Assembly (NCBI RefSeq): GCF_015686695.1
Contig: NZ_JADPMR010000001.1
Span: 620,001-684,000 of the forward strand
DNA length: 64,000 nt
Direction: 5' to 3'
Source: Vibrio nitrifigilis
GTDB lineage: Bacteria; Pseudomonadota; Gammaproteobacteria; Enterobacterales; Vibrionaceae
Made by a program: the position numbers and the translations under genes. Shown here in pieces: positions 33,558 through 42,761 of this stretch; position 1 is the stretch's first letter; each line of letters starts with the position of its first letter. The notes beneath the pieces were generated by a model. The model had not been told where the DNA came from and ran no database searches. It saw nothing but the letters and a program-made list of their open reading frames with translations.

Positions 33558-35830
33558 TGCAGTATCAAGTTTTAACCGTTGGTAACCCAAATAGCGGCAA
33601 AACCACACTATTCAATGGGTTAACGGGGGCTCGTCAGCAGGTGGGTAACTGGGCTGGGGTCACTGTCGATAAGAAAACAGGCCGTTACGTGCACTCCGGT
33701 GATGAATTTCATTTGACGGATTTGCCAGGGATCTATGCACTTGATAGTGGTAACGATGCTAATAGTATTGATGAATCAATCGCCTCTCGTGCGGTATTAA
33801 GTCATCCCGCAGACATTATCATTAACGTAGTCGATGCCACATGTTTAGAACGTAGTCTGTATATGACATTGCAGTTGCGTGAGTTAGGTCGCCCTATGGT
33901 TGTGGTACTTAACAAAATAGATGCGTTGAAACGGGAACGTCAAAGTCTTGATGAGAAAGCGTTACAAAAAGTATTGGGTTGTCCTGTATTTGCCATTTCT
34001 GCGCACAGCCGCGGTCAAGTAAATGAATTTAAAGAACAGCTCCATCGCACTTTGGTTCAAGGTGTCAAATTAGATGCGTTTAAACTGACTTACAGCGATG
34101 TATTCGAGCAGTCTATTACAGAAATTGAGCCGCTATTTACTGGCAAAGTGGCAGCAGCGCGTGCATTAGCAATTCGCGCGTTAGAAAACGATCGTCTAGT
34201 GATTAATGAATTACCAGCAGCACAACGTGCTCAGATTGAGGCAGTTCAAAAGAATTGCGCTGAAGACATCGATTTACATGTCGCGGATGTAAAATATACC
34301 TTGCTACATAAGCAGTGCCAAAAAGTTCGCACCAACGAAGGTAAGTTAACACATAACTTTACTGCTCAAGCTGACAAACTGATTTTGAACAAATGGTTTG
34401 GTATTCCGTTCTTCTTTATCGTGATGTACTTGATGTTCATGTTCTCTATTAACATTGGTAGTGCATTTATTGATTTTTTTGATATCAGCTTTGGCGCTGT
34501 TTTAGTCGATGGTGGTCACTATTTGCTCGATAATCACTTACCACAGTGGTTAGTGACAGTTATCGTAGATGGTATTGGCGGAGGTATTCAAACCGTCGCG
34601 ACATTCATCCCGGTTATCGCGTGTTTATATCTGTTCTTAGCTGTCCTAGAAAGTTCTGGGTATATGTCTCGCGCGGCATTTGTCCTTGATAAAGTCATGC
34701 AAAAAATCGGCTTACCGGGCAAAGCATTTGTCCCTTTGGTGTTGGGTTTTGGTTGTAATGTACCAGCCATCATGGCGACTCGTACGCTTGATCAAGAACG
34801 TGAACGTAAATTGGCGGCATCAATGGCTCCATTTATGTCATGTGGTGCTCGTTTACCAGTGTACGCCTTGTTTGCTGCTGCATTCTTCCCTAATAGTGGT
34901 CAAAATATCGTCTTCTTACTCTATATCCTTGGTATCGTTGCAGCGGTATTCACTGGACTCTTTATGAAGAAAACGCTATTTCCGGGGTCAAGTGATTCTT
35001 TAATCATGGAAATGCCTGATTACGAAATTCCAACATTGCAAAACGTGTTAATTAAAACTTGGCAAAAACTAAAACGTTTTGTTCTAGGTGCGGGTAAAAC
35101 CATCGTTCTTGTCGTTGCCGTGTTAAGTTTCTTTAATTCACTCGGTATGGATGGCTCATTTGGTAATGAAGACAGCCCTAACTCTGTGTTATCTCGTGCT
35201 GCTCAGGTAGTGACTCCTGTGTTTGAGCCACTAGGTGTTGAAAAAGACAACTGGCCTGCAACCGTAGGTATCATTACCGGTATCTTCGCAAAAGAAGCGG
35301 TAGTCGGAACGTTAAATAGTCTGTACAGCTCTAATGAGGCCGCTGGTGGCGACGATTACGACTTAATGGGCAGCTTAAAAGACGCGGTTATGTCGATTCC
35401 GGAAAACTTAGCTGGACTTAACTTCTCAGATCCACTTGGTATCGAAGTTGGGGATTTAAGTAACAGCCAAGAAGTCGCCACAGAGCAAGATGTCGACAGT
35501 TCTATTTTCAACAACTTAAATAATTATTTCAGCGATGGTTATGCGGCGTTCTCATACTTGTTATTAGTGTTGTTATACACACCGTGTGTGGCTGCCATGG
35601 GTGCTTATGTCCGTGAGTTTGGACCTAAGTTTGCTCGCTTTATCGCGGTGTGGACATTTGCATTAGGTTACGGCGGTGCCACTTTCTTCTATCAAGCAAC
35701 ACGTATTCACAGCAACCCTGTAGAAAGTATTGCTTGGTTAGTCATCATTATTGCAGGTTATGTTGCGACGTTCTTCTACTTGAGGAAACAAGGATCTAAA
35801 CCTCAAACTATTCAGGTGGGGGCAGTATGA
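33557..35830 (+). CDS. feoB: Ferrous iron transport protein FeoB
   Basis: FeoB is the inner-membrane Fe(II) importer. The 757-residue protein has an N-terminal G domain with G1 GNPNSGKTTLF (residues 8-18), G3 DLPGIYAL and G4 NKIDAL, then a helical GDI-like part and a membrane domain with paired Gate regions (SRAAFVLDKVMQKIGLPGKA and the later ATVGIITGIFAKEAVVGTL). FGCNVPAIMATRTL and MSCGARLPVYALFA carry conserved Cys residues. It is coupled to feoA (one-base overlap) and feoC (four-base overlap). Confidence 0.97.
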   Translation: MQYQVLTVGNPNSGKTTLFNGLTGARQQVGNWAGVTVDKKTGRYVHSGDEFHLTDLPGIYALDSGNDANSIDESIASRAVLSHPADIIINVVDATCLERSLYMTLQLRELGRPMVVVLNKIDALKRERQSLDEKALQKVLGCPVFAISAHSRGQVNEFKEQLHRTLVQGVKLDAFKLTYSDVFEQSITEIEPLFTGKVAAARALAIRALENDRLVINELPAAQRAQIEAVQKNCAEDIDLHVADVKYTLLHKQCQKVRTNEGKLTHNFTAQADKLILNKWFGIPFFFIVMYLMFMFSINIGSAFIDFFDISFGAVLVDGGHYLLDNHLPQWLVTVIVDGIGGGIQTVATFIPVIACLYLFLAVLESSGYMSRAAFVLDKVMQKIGLPGKAFVPLVLGFGCNVPAIMATRTLDQERERKLAASMAPFMSCGARLPVYALFAAAFFPNSGQNIVFLLYILGIVAAVFTGLFMKKTLFPGSSDSLIMEMPDYEIPTLQNVLIKTWQKLKRFVLGAGKTIVLVVAVLSFFNSLGMDGSFGNEDSPNSVLSRAAQVVTPVFEPLGVEKDNWPATVGIITGIFAKEAVVGTLNSLYSSNEAAGGDDYDLMGSLKDAVMSIPENLAGLNFSDPLGIEVGDLSNSQEVATEQDVDSSIFNNLNNYFSDGYAAFSYLLLVLLYTPCVAAMGAYVREFGPKFARFIAVWTFALGYGGATFFYQATRIHSNPVESIAWLVIIIAGYVATFFYLRKQGSKPQTIQVGAV

Positions 35831-36060
35831 TTTTGACCGAACTAAAAGATTATATTAGCCAACATCATGGCGCGAGCCGTACTGAATTAGCACAGCGTTT
35901 TGCACTCAGTGAAGATGGTGTTGACGCCATGCTGCATGTTTGGTTGCAAAAGGGCGCGATTTCACGCTTGGAAGATAAAACACCAGGCAGTAAAGGTCGA
36001 GTTCGTGTTCGTTATAGGGTTAATAGTAGTGATTCATTGGCGATTAATGTCACCATGTAA
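35827..36060 (+). CDS. feoC: FeoC-like winged-helix protein without cysteines
   Basis: This 77-residue protein has the FeoC winged helix (LTELKDYISQHHGASRTELA, then the recognition part to about residue 50) and overlaps feoB by four bases. Enterobacterial FeoC carries a Cys-rich loop that binds an Fe-S cluster; this protein has no Cys at all. As I recall, V. cholerae FeoC also lacks these cysteines and contacts the FeoB N-terminal domain, so an Fe-S-sensing role is unlikely here. Confidence 0.85.
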   Translation: MILTELKDYISQHHGASRTELAQRFALSEDGVDAMLHVWLQKGAISRLEDKTPGSKGRVRVRYRVNSSDSLAINVTM

Positions 36061-36078
36061 TATCTGCTACCCATAGAG

Positions 36079-36112
36079 AAAAACAGGCCCTCGCAATGAG
36101 GGCCTGTTTTTT
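36079..36112. terminator. Bidirectional terminator between feoC and the HIT gene
   Basis: AAAAACAGGCCCTC and GAGGGCCTGTTTTT form a 14-base stem around GCAAT between convergent genes. Confidence 0.93.
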
Positions 36113-36129
36113 AGTCTTAGCCTTATTAT

Positions 36130-36555
36130 TTATAAAGAGAATAATGGGCTTTTAGCAAATTCTTGGCGCAATGTTTTTACCAGTTGCTGCTGCTCTTCAG
36201 CTGCGCGTACGGCACCTTTGGTGTTGCCCCACACTGGTCCCGGCCAAGCTACGTCAGTTTTAAAACGGGCAATGTGATGAATGTGCAGTTGTGGCACCAT
36301 ATTACCCAATGCACCGAGGTTAATTTTGTCTGGGCTAAAGAGCTGTTCAATCGCTTCACTGACTACTTGGGATTCGAGTAGAAATTGTTGCTGCTCTTCC
36401 ATTGGTAGATGGTGGAGCTCTTTCAATGCTTCTTTTTTAGGAACGAGAATAACCCAAGGAACAGCATCATCTTTATGTAATAGGGCGATACACAATGGAA
36501 AATGACCAATAACGTCAGTGTCTTTGGCTAATTGTGGGTGGAGTTCAAAACTCAT
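36130..36555 (-). CDS. HIT domain protein
   Basis: This 141-residue protein belongs to the histidine-triad superfamily of nucleotide hydrolases and transferases. The triad region is VPQLHIHHIARFKTD near residues 94-108, with the central, catalytic His kept; the third position is Ile, which seems normal in this proteobacterial subfamily (it continues DVAWPGPVWG). The N-terminal WVILVPKKEALKELHHL strand and helix are also typical. The substrate is unknown. It is downstream of argS in the same direction but separated by a terminator. Confidence 0.87.
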   Translation of the reverse strand: MSFELHPQLAKDTDVIGHFPLCIALLHKDDAVPWVILVPKKEALKELHHLPMEEQQQFLLESQVVSEAIEQLFSPDKINLGALGNMVPQLHIHHIARFKTDVAWPGPVWGNTKGAVRAAEEQQQLVKTLRQEFAKSPLFSL

Positions 36556-36597
36556 GGGTCATGTCCTTAGATATATAAATTATTGATTCCAATAAAA

Positions 36598-36628
36598 CAA
36601 AAGGTTGGCAATTTGCCAACCTTTTTAC
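36598..36628 (-). terminator. Terminator of argS
   Basis: AAGGTTGGCAA and TTTGCCAACCTT pair almost perfectly; read on the minus strand a T-rich run follows, 40 bases after the argS stop. Confidence 0.85.
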
Positions 36629-36667
36629 TGTCATGATTTCAACAAGACTCTAAAACTGGAACGATGT

Positions 36668-38398
36668 TTACATGCGTTCTAGTGTGTTGATACCAAGAAG
36701 CGCTAAACCTTGCTTAATGGTTTTTGCGGTCAATGCTGCCAATTGTAAACGGCTGTTTTTAACATTGTCTTCAGCACTTAGAATTGGGCATGCTTCGTAG
36801 AAACTTGAGAATTGGCCAGCAAGTTCGAACAAGTATGCACATAGCAAGTGAGGTTGACCTTCACGAGCAACAGCTTGAACTGCTTCTTCAAATTGCAGTA
36901 GTTTAGCAACCAAAGCTTTCTCTTTATCATCAGTGATCTGGATAGAACCGCTTAGGTTGTCCATTGATACACCTGCTTTCGAGAAGATAGAAGCAACACG
37001 AGTGTAGGCATACTGCATGTATGGTGCTGTGTTACCTTCAAAAGCAAGCATGTTATCCCAGTCAAAGACATAGTCTGTCGTACGGTGCTTAGAAAGGTCC
37101 GCGTATTTTACTGCCGCCATAGCGACAGTTTTTGCGATGTTCGCTTTCTCTTCTGCGCTCCATTCAGAGTTCTTCTCTTCGATCAGTTTAGCTGCGCGTT
37201 GCTCGGCTTCATCTAGCAGTGCAGCTAGACGAACAGTACCACCAGCGCGAGTCTTAAATGGGCGACCATCTTTACCAAGCATCATACCGAATGCATGGTG
37301 TTCTAAACTGACTGATTCTGGTACATAGCCTGCTTTACGAACAATCGTCCAAGCTTGCATTAGGTGTTGATGTTGACGTGAGTCGATGAAGTACAATACG
37401 CGGTCTGCACCGAGTGTTTCATAACGGTATTTTGCGCAGGCAATATCAGTGGTTGTGTAGAGGTAACCACCGTCGCGTTTTTGAATAATAACGCCCATAG
37501 GGTCGCCATCTTTGTTTTTGTATTCATCAAGGAATACAACTTGAGCGCCTTCTGATTCATGTGCTAACCCTTTTTCTTTAAGGTCTGCAACAATGCCAGG
37601 AAGCATGTCGTTGTACATGCTCTCGCCCATTACGTTTTCACGAGTCAGTGATACATTGAGGCGATCGTAGTTGCGCTGGTTTTGTACCATAGTGATATCA
37701 ACCAGTTTCTTCCACATGTCTAAACAGTATTGATCGCCGCCTTGCAGTTTTACGACGTAGTTACGCGCTTTCACTGCAAACTCTTCGTCTTCGTCGTACA
37801 GCTTCTTAGATTCGCGGTAGAAGGCTTCAAGATCAGACAGCTCCATTGAAACTTCACCGCTCTCTTTTTGCACACGCTCTAGGTTGGCAATCAACATACC
37901 AAATTGTGTACCCCAGTCACCGATGTGGTTAGCACGGATAACTTTGTTTCCTAAAAATTCAAGGGTACGAACAACAGCATCACCAATGATGGTTGAGCGA
38001 AGGTGACCAACGTGCATTTCTTTTGCTACGTTTGGTGCAGAGTAATCAGCAACGATAGTTTGTGGGGCTGATTGAGCAACGCCCAAGCGTGCGTCAGCGA
38101 GTGCTTGCTGTGCTTGAGTTGCTAAGTAGTCTTCACTTAGGAAAATGTTAATAAATCCAGGGCCTGCAATTTCAGTTTTGCTTGCGATGCCATCAAGATC
38201 TAAAACGTCCAAGACTTTTTGCGCAAATTCGCGAGGGTTAGTGCCTAATTTTTTGGCCGCGCCCATGACACCGTTAGCTTGGTAGTCACCAAACTGTGGT
38301 TTTGCTGATTGGCGTACTGCAGCTGGAGTGCCTGCTGGTGCGCCTGCGGCTTCGAGAGCCTGAGAAACTTTGTCATTAATCAGTGCTTGGATATTCAC
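36668..38398 (-). CDS. argS: Arginine-tRNA ligase
   Basis: ArgS charges tRNA-Arg. The 576-residue class I synthetase has the N-terminal tRNA D-loop domain, the HIGH-like motif in APNVAKEMHVGHLRSTIIGD near residue 120, the usual absence of a canonical KMSKS, and the C-terminal anticodon-binding domain ending TLERM. The frame is open to a TTG further upstream, but the GTG at 38398 gives VNIQALINDKVSQAL, the family start, with AAGGAA about five bases before it. A 15-base palindrome lies just upstream of that ribosome site. Confidence 0.96.
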   Translation of the reverse strand: MNIQALINDKVSQALEAAGAPAGTPAAVRQSAKPQFGDYQANGVMGAAKKLGTNPREFAQKVLDVLDLDGIASKTEIAGPGFINIFLSEDYLATQAQQALADARLGVAQSAPQTIVADYSAPNVAKEMHVGHLRSTIIGDAVVRTLEFLGNKVIRANHIGDWGTQFGMLIANLERVQKESGEVSMELSDLEAFYRESKKLYDEDEEFAVKARNYVVKLQGGDQYCLDMWKKLVDITMVQNQRNYDRLNVSLTRENVMGESMYNDMLPGIVADLKEKGLAHESEGAQVVFLDEYKNKDGDPMGVIIQKRDGGYLYTTTDIACAKYRYETLGADRVLYFIDSRQHQHLMQAWTIVRKAGYVPESVSLEHHAFGMMLGKDGRPFKTRAGGTVRLAALLDEAEQRAAKLIEEKNSEWSAEEKANIAKTVAMAAVKYADLSKHRTTDYVFDWDNMLAFEGNTAPYMQYAYTRVASIFSKAGVSMDNLSGSIQITDDKEKALVAKLLQFEEAVQAVAREGQPHLLCAYLFELAGQFSSFYEACPILSAEDNVKNSRLQLAALTAKTIKQGLALLGINTLERM

Positions 38399-38709
38399 AC
38401 GCTTTTCCTTCAATTCCGGGAATTGGCTGGGTATACGTTACTTTACTGAGTTTTTAACGAGTGAACGTGATGTTTTAGTCGATAAAATGACGTTAACACT
38501 TCGTAGTTATGGGCTGTTTAAGCGCTAGTCAGTAGCCAAATGCCTGAGGCATTTGGGAAAGTGTTCGTATATCTCAATCTGGTTCATAAATTGGCGCACA
38601 TGATAGCAATTTTATTGTCAGTCTTATAGTGAGTAATTTAGTTAAATTTCTACTTTTCAGCCAATTCCTGCTACTATCGCCGAAAAAACAGCGCGATGGA
38701 CTCTATTTT
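38399..38709. promoter_or_regulatory. Divergent region argS / yecM with two palindromes
   Basis: This 311-base region has no gene. CAATTCCGGGAATTG (38411-38425) is a perfect 7-1-7 palindrome ending next to the argS ribosome site, and CCAAATGCC-TGA-GGCATTTGG (38536-38556) is a perfect nine-base inverted repeat in the middle. Neither is followed by a T run. Confidence 0.55.
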
Positions 38710-39303
38710 ATGTCTACACCACTTATTCAAGCAGGCCTAGCACCTCATCAGATGTTGTCTCGTTTAGACAGTTTTATCGAGAAAATTGCCGCCTTTTCTG
38801 GTCATATAAAGTTTGATTTCCTTCCTTATCAAATGGATCACATTGCTTTGCGTATTAACGATGTGCAATTGGCTCAATCAGCACGAGAAGAATGGGGGGA
38901 ATATGGGCAGGAAATTTCGGCAGCGCAGATTAATGGTCGTCCGATTGTGGTATTCAAGTTTTTCCAGCCAATACAGACAAAAGAATGGCGAATAGAATGT
39001 TTAGAGTTACCTTTCCCAGCGCAAGGGAAAGTGTATCCAACTCAAGATTGGGAGCATGTCGAGTTTGTAGTGCCCTCTGATGCTCAAACAGCCGAAGCCT
39101 ATCTCAATGATCTTTTTAAACGCTTTCCCGAATTTGCAAAGTGCTGGCCAGAACTCGAGGCAAAAAGCATTAAAACAAAACTCTCGAGCCCTAAAGGTGA
39201 GGGAGAGCGCTTGGCAAACCCGACCGTCGCTTTCAAATGGCAAGAGGTGACCATAAAGCTTCACCCCCATCCATTAAAACGAGTTATTGAATCCGAAAGT
39301 TAA
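38710..39303 (+). CDS. yecM: VOC family protein YecM
   Basis: YecM is a putative metal-binding protein of the vicinal-oxygen-chelate fold with no known reaction. The 197-residue protein has the first ligand segment in YQMDHIALRIND, a middle Glu in WRIECLELPFP, and DWEHVEFVVPSD and VTIKLHPHPLKRVIE later. The frame is open 27 codons further upstream, but MSTPLIQAGLAPHQML looks like the real start. It neighbours argS, as in E. coli. Its stop codon overlaps the stop of the convergent M16 gene by four bases. Confidence 0.88.
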   Translation: MSTPLIQAGLAPHQMLSRLDSFIEKIAAFSGHIKFDFLPYQMDHIALRINDVQLAQSAREEWGEYGQEISAAQINGRPIVVFKFFQPIQTKEWRIECLELPFPAQGKVYPTQDWEHVEFVVPSDAQTAEAYLNDLFKRFPEFAKCWPELEAKSIKTKLSSPKGEGERLANPTVAFKWQEVTIKLHPHPLKRVIESES

Positions 39304-42077
39304 CCGATATCGTAGGCTTTCGGGCGCAGTTGAAATTCATCAATTGATCCCACTTCTTGACCCGAGGTTAATGGCTCTTCATCCTGATGAGCGTTACCTT
39401 GGGTGTGCATAATCAACCGGTTAGCTTTACGCGGTTTGAGCTCATTCATGACAAAGCGCAACATGTCACTACGAGTGAGTGTTTTGAGTTCTTCCAGTAC
39501 TTGTTCACGTTGTTTGAATTCCCAATCTTTGTTGCCAATGGCAACCCAAAAGCGTTGAGCTCGTGAACGCAAAGTTTGGTCTGGGCTGGCTATCTGATTC
39601 CAAAGCCCTCGTTTACTACTGTGCCACTCATATTCACTTAACTCTAATAGTACTAGATGCAATGCATTTAAAAACTCGTCAATAGCAAACAGGAGATCGG
39701 CTGGCCCGACATTGGGGGATTGAACATAAAGGACAATTCCGGGGTGTCGGTTTAATGGCATGTTTCCGGTGCCTACCATATATCCAAGCTGCTGTTTGGT
39801 TCTAATCTCATTAAAAAATGCGGCAGACATCAGATGGTTTGCCAATGAATACAAGGCGATACTGCGTGGATCCATAGAGCCTGACTGATAGTAAACCACA
39901 ATAGCGGAATCTTCTTGATGGCAATGCACTTCCCGTTGGAAAGAACCATTGTTACCCAACATCACGAGTGGACGTAACGATTCTTCATACGTTTGATCTT
40001 TAACACGCAACGCATTTTTCAGTGATTCACCCATATGCAGCGCATCTTCTTTGCGCCAATCACCAAACACAAACATTTCAATGTGCAATTCCGCCAATAT
40101 TTTATCGACAAAAGCTTCTAGTTCCGTAACTTGAATATCTTCAAGTGCCGCTAAAAGAGTCGCGTACGGTGGATTGTTGGGTTGCAACAACCCCGTCATA
40201 GCATTGAATAATTGTGAAATGGGACGGTCATGCGCCGCATTACGCCAGTTACGTTGTAGCTGGGCTTTAATAGGAGCAAAGCGTTGTTCACGAAAATGTC
40301 GGTTGGCAAATTTATCCAAGATCATTTTCATTAACTGCGGCTGTTTCTGACTAAACCCTGATATTGAAAGCGTGACACCACCTTGATGAGCGTAAATGTT
40401 ATAACCCATGCCGGCGATTTCAGCTTGGTACGTCTCTTTCGTTAGGGAGTCCAAAAACATTTCTACACACAGACGTGTCATAACAATATGACGGGGGTTA
40501 GCGACAGAGTGCGGACTATCAATAGCGATATAAATGACGCCCTTAGGGACCGGAAATTGTTGATCCTGCATGTGCCAAAGGCGAAAACCAGGCAACTCTT
40601 CGATAATTTCTGGATGTTGCTGCTCCGAACTCAGTGGTTTCGGCGCGAGGTCGTAACAAATAAATGGGTTAGGCGCTGGCAGTTCAATCGGTAAATCACG
40701 GATTGGCTGTTGCCATTGCATACGTTGGGCACCGCTAAATGGACGAACTGAATAAGGGGTAAAGTACCAATCGGCGGTTTGGTTATATTCCAGCCCTTGA
40801 GCAATGAGTGTTGCCCGTAAATTATCGGGTGAAAAGTATGTCAGTAAAGAGCGCTGAAGGGCTTCATCATAGCCCGCCATCATGTAATCACCGTAAATGG
40901 TATCGTCAGGAGCGTAATGTTGCATATTGACCACTAAGTGACTGACTAAATCCATTGGACGTGATGTTTCCTGGAATTGAAATGCAGACTCCAGCACTGC
41001 GCGTTTTTCTTTATAACGCCAATCAGATAAGCCTTGTTCGCCAATCAACTTGAGAGTCTGAAATAGTGACTGAATAATCTCATCAACATGTTGCACCCCT
41101 TCTTCTGTCAGTGAACAACCCACTGAAAACTCACGGTAGTTGCTACCACTGGTACCACCTCCGGCAGATAGGGCGGTAATCCATCCTTTGTCTTTCAGTG
41201 CGAGCATAAGACTGCCATCACCTTCATAGCCTAACAAATGCGCAAAGTAGGAGAGGGGTTTAATTTGATAATGAGATTCTGTTCCTGGAAGAGGAAAGCT
41301 TAAAATAAGCTTGCGTATTTCCTTAAGCGGCTCTACTTGAATGAGTATGCCTGTTTGTTCTTCAGTAACAAACGGTTCTGTAATCTGTTTGGTGTTTTGA
41401 TGGTGATTAGGAATGGTCGCGAAACCTTCATTGACCCATTGTTCCATTTCATCAAGACTGTGCGGCCCGATCATTGCCAAAGTCATGATATCGGCAGAAT
41501 AATGACGTTGGTGAAAGTGGATGATTTCATCGCGGATGTTTGAACCTTCACGATCGCCCAGTGTGTCAATGTTGCCCACTGAAAATTTAGCAAATGGATG
41601 GGCAGGGTTGCAGGTTTCTTTTTGTACCTGATATAGACGACGGGCATCGTCATTTATCTTCATTTTGTATTCTGAATCAACAGCTTGTCGTTCTTTGTCT
41701 AAAGCTTCTTCATTAAATAATGGGCAAGTGAAAAATTGGCTAAAACGATCGAGAGCTTTATCAAATGCGTTGGGAGTGACGTCAAAGAAAAAACAGGTAT
41801 GTTCTGTTCCCGTCCAAGCATTGTTAGTGCCACCGTGTTGGTTTATAAAATTTTGGAAATCGCCGACACGAGGGTACTTCTCTGTTCCCAAAAACAGCAT
41901 GTGCTCAAGATAATGCGCTAACCCTTCCCGATCTGTTGGATCGTCAAAATGCCCCACATTGACAGCTAAAGCTGCTGATGAACGTTGCGCATCATCACTG
42001 TGGATAAGGAGTGCGCGTAATCCGTTCTCTAGCGTAAGGTACCGATAGGTATTGTTGTCATTTGGGCTAATGTGCAC
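39300..42077 (-). CDS. Insulinase family (M16) zinc peptidase
   Basis: This 925-residue protein is a large pitrilysin/insulysin-type metallopeptidase with two homologous halves. The inverted zinc motif HYLEH is at about residues 55-59 in GLAHYLEHMLFLGT, with the third ligand Glu near AVDSEYKMK, and the substrate-binding segment GGTNNAWTGTEHT is intact. No signal peptide is seen, so a cytosolic role in degrading peptides is likely. The frame is open 27 codons upstream, but the GTG at 42077 (VHISPNDNNTYRYLT) has GGAGA six bases before it and gives the length I remember for V. cholerae. Confidence 0.9.
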   Translation of the reverse strand: MHISPNDNNTYRYLTLENGLRALLIHSDDAQRSSAALAVNVGHFDDPTDREGLAHYLEHMLFLGTEKYPRVGDFQNFINQHGGTNNAWTGTEHTCFFFDVTPNAFDKALDRFSQFFTCPLFNEEALDKERQAVDSEYKMKINDDARRLYQVQKETCNPAHPFAKFSVGNIDTLGDREGSNIRDEIIHFHQRHYSADIMTLAMIGPHSLDEMEQWVNEGFATIPNHHQNTKQITEPFVTEEQTGILIQVEPLKEIRKLILSFPLPGTESHYQIKPLSYFAHLLGYEGDGSLMLALKDKGWITALSAGGGTSGSNYREFSVGCSLTEEGVQHVDEIIQSLFQTLKLIGEQGLSDWRYKEKRAVLESAFQFQETSRPMDLVSHLVVNMQHYAPDDTIYGDYMMAGYDEALQRSLLTYFSPDNLRATLIAQGLEYNQTADWYFTPYSVRPFSGAQRMQWQQPIRDLPIELPAPNPFICYDLAPKPLSSEQQHPEIIEELPGFRLWHMQDQQFPVPKGVIYIAIDSPHSVANPRHIVMTRLCVEMFLDSLTKETYQAEIAGMGYNIYAHQGGVTLSISGFSQKQPQLMKMILDKFANRHFREQRFAPIKAQLQRNWRNAAHDRPISQLFNAMTGLLQPNNPPYATLLAALEDIQVTELEAFVDKILAELHIEMFVFGDWRKEDALHMGESLKNALRVKDQTYEESLRPLVMLGNNGSFQREVHCHQEDSAIVVYYQSGSMDPRSIALYSLANHLMSAAFFNEIRTKQQLGYMVGTGNMPLNRHPGIVLYVQSPNVGPADLLFAIDEFLNALHLVLLELSEYEWHSSKRGLWNQIASPDQTLRSRAQRFWVAIGNKDWEFKQREQVLEELKTLTRSDMLRFVMNELKPRKANRLIMHTQGNAHQDEEPLTSGQEVGSIDEFQLRPKAYDIG

Positions 42078-42761
42078 GTGGACTCTCCGAAGCGACATTG
42101 AGATGTAAAGTATGGTTATCACACCATGAGGCGCAAATTCTAAACAAGCAATCTGCAAACGGCATAACTCTTCAGTGATTCCATTTTGTCAGATAAGTAC
42201 GGATTTATGTCGTATCTCACAATCAGTTAAGTATATACCTAAATAACGTTAACTTGCAGAATTCAGAGCGCCATCAATGGGTTTCTGTACCAATAAGATA
42301 ATGGCGAGAAACCGGTTGTTGCTCTATGGTTGAAACCTGTATTTTGAGTCATTAAAGTGGAGATATAAACGAAATAAAACAGAATCAAGAGATTGCTTAG
42401 TGGCTACATTTTAACGGTTTAGCACCATTTTTAACAGAGTGTTAAGGGCGTCTGATTCTTCATATTTGTTGCTGTTATAATCCCCAATTCCTTTTTAAAC
42501 CGTTCATTGAGAGTGAAAAAGGTCTCAAGAAAGTATCAAATAGTGAGGTCTGTTTTTTTGAACCCAGTCGTTTGTTGCAGAGGATAGTCCAGCCAAACGT
42601 CGTTATTGTGGCTACTGTTGGATATGAAAAAGTGCGTTATGAGTCGTGATTTCCAATTGTCAGAGAAAGAATGTACCATGCACGCGCTGATTTAGAGGCA
42701 ATTTAGTACATCAACCTCCCTGAATCCAACGTGGCTGGGACAGTGAATATAGGTAAACATA
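42078..42761. other. Non-coding region upstream of sixA
   Basis: About 680 bases separate the M16 gene from the divergent sixA. No convincing gene is present. It holds an extended -10 promoter candidate (42473-42481) reading toward sixA, and a 7-base inverted repeat CCTTTTT / AAAAAGG near 42489-42523. A 23-codon frame at 42624-42695 has no clear support. Confidence 0.5.
42473..42481 (+). promoter_or_regulatory. Extended -10 promoter candidate upstream of sixA
   Basis: TGTTATAAT combines a perfect TATAAT with the TGN extension. No good -35 is visible at the right distance. A transcript starting near 42489 would carry about 270 bases before sixA. Confidence 0.4.

Noticed and set aside
36130..36555. 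Broken HIT triad
   Set aside because: The third His is Ile, but the central catalytic His and the following ARF...WPGPVWG segment look intact and typical of a subfamily.
42624..42695. 23-codon frame MKKCVMSRDFQLSEKECTMH... upstream of sixA
   Set aside because: It has only a weak ribosome site, no recognisable family, and is too short to rise above chance in a non-coding region.
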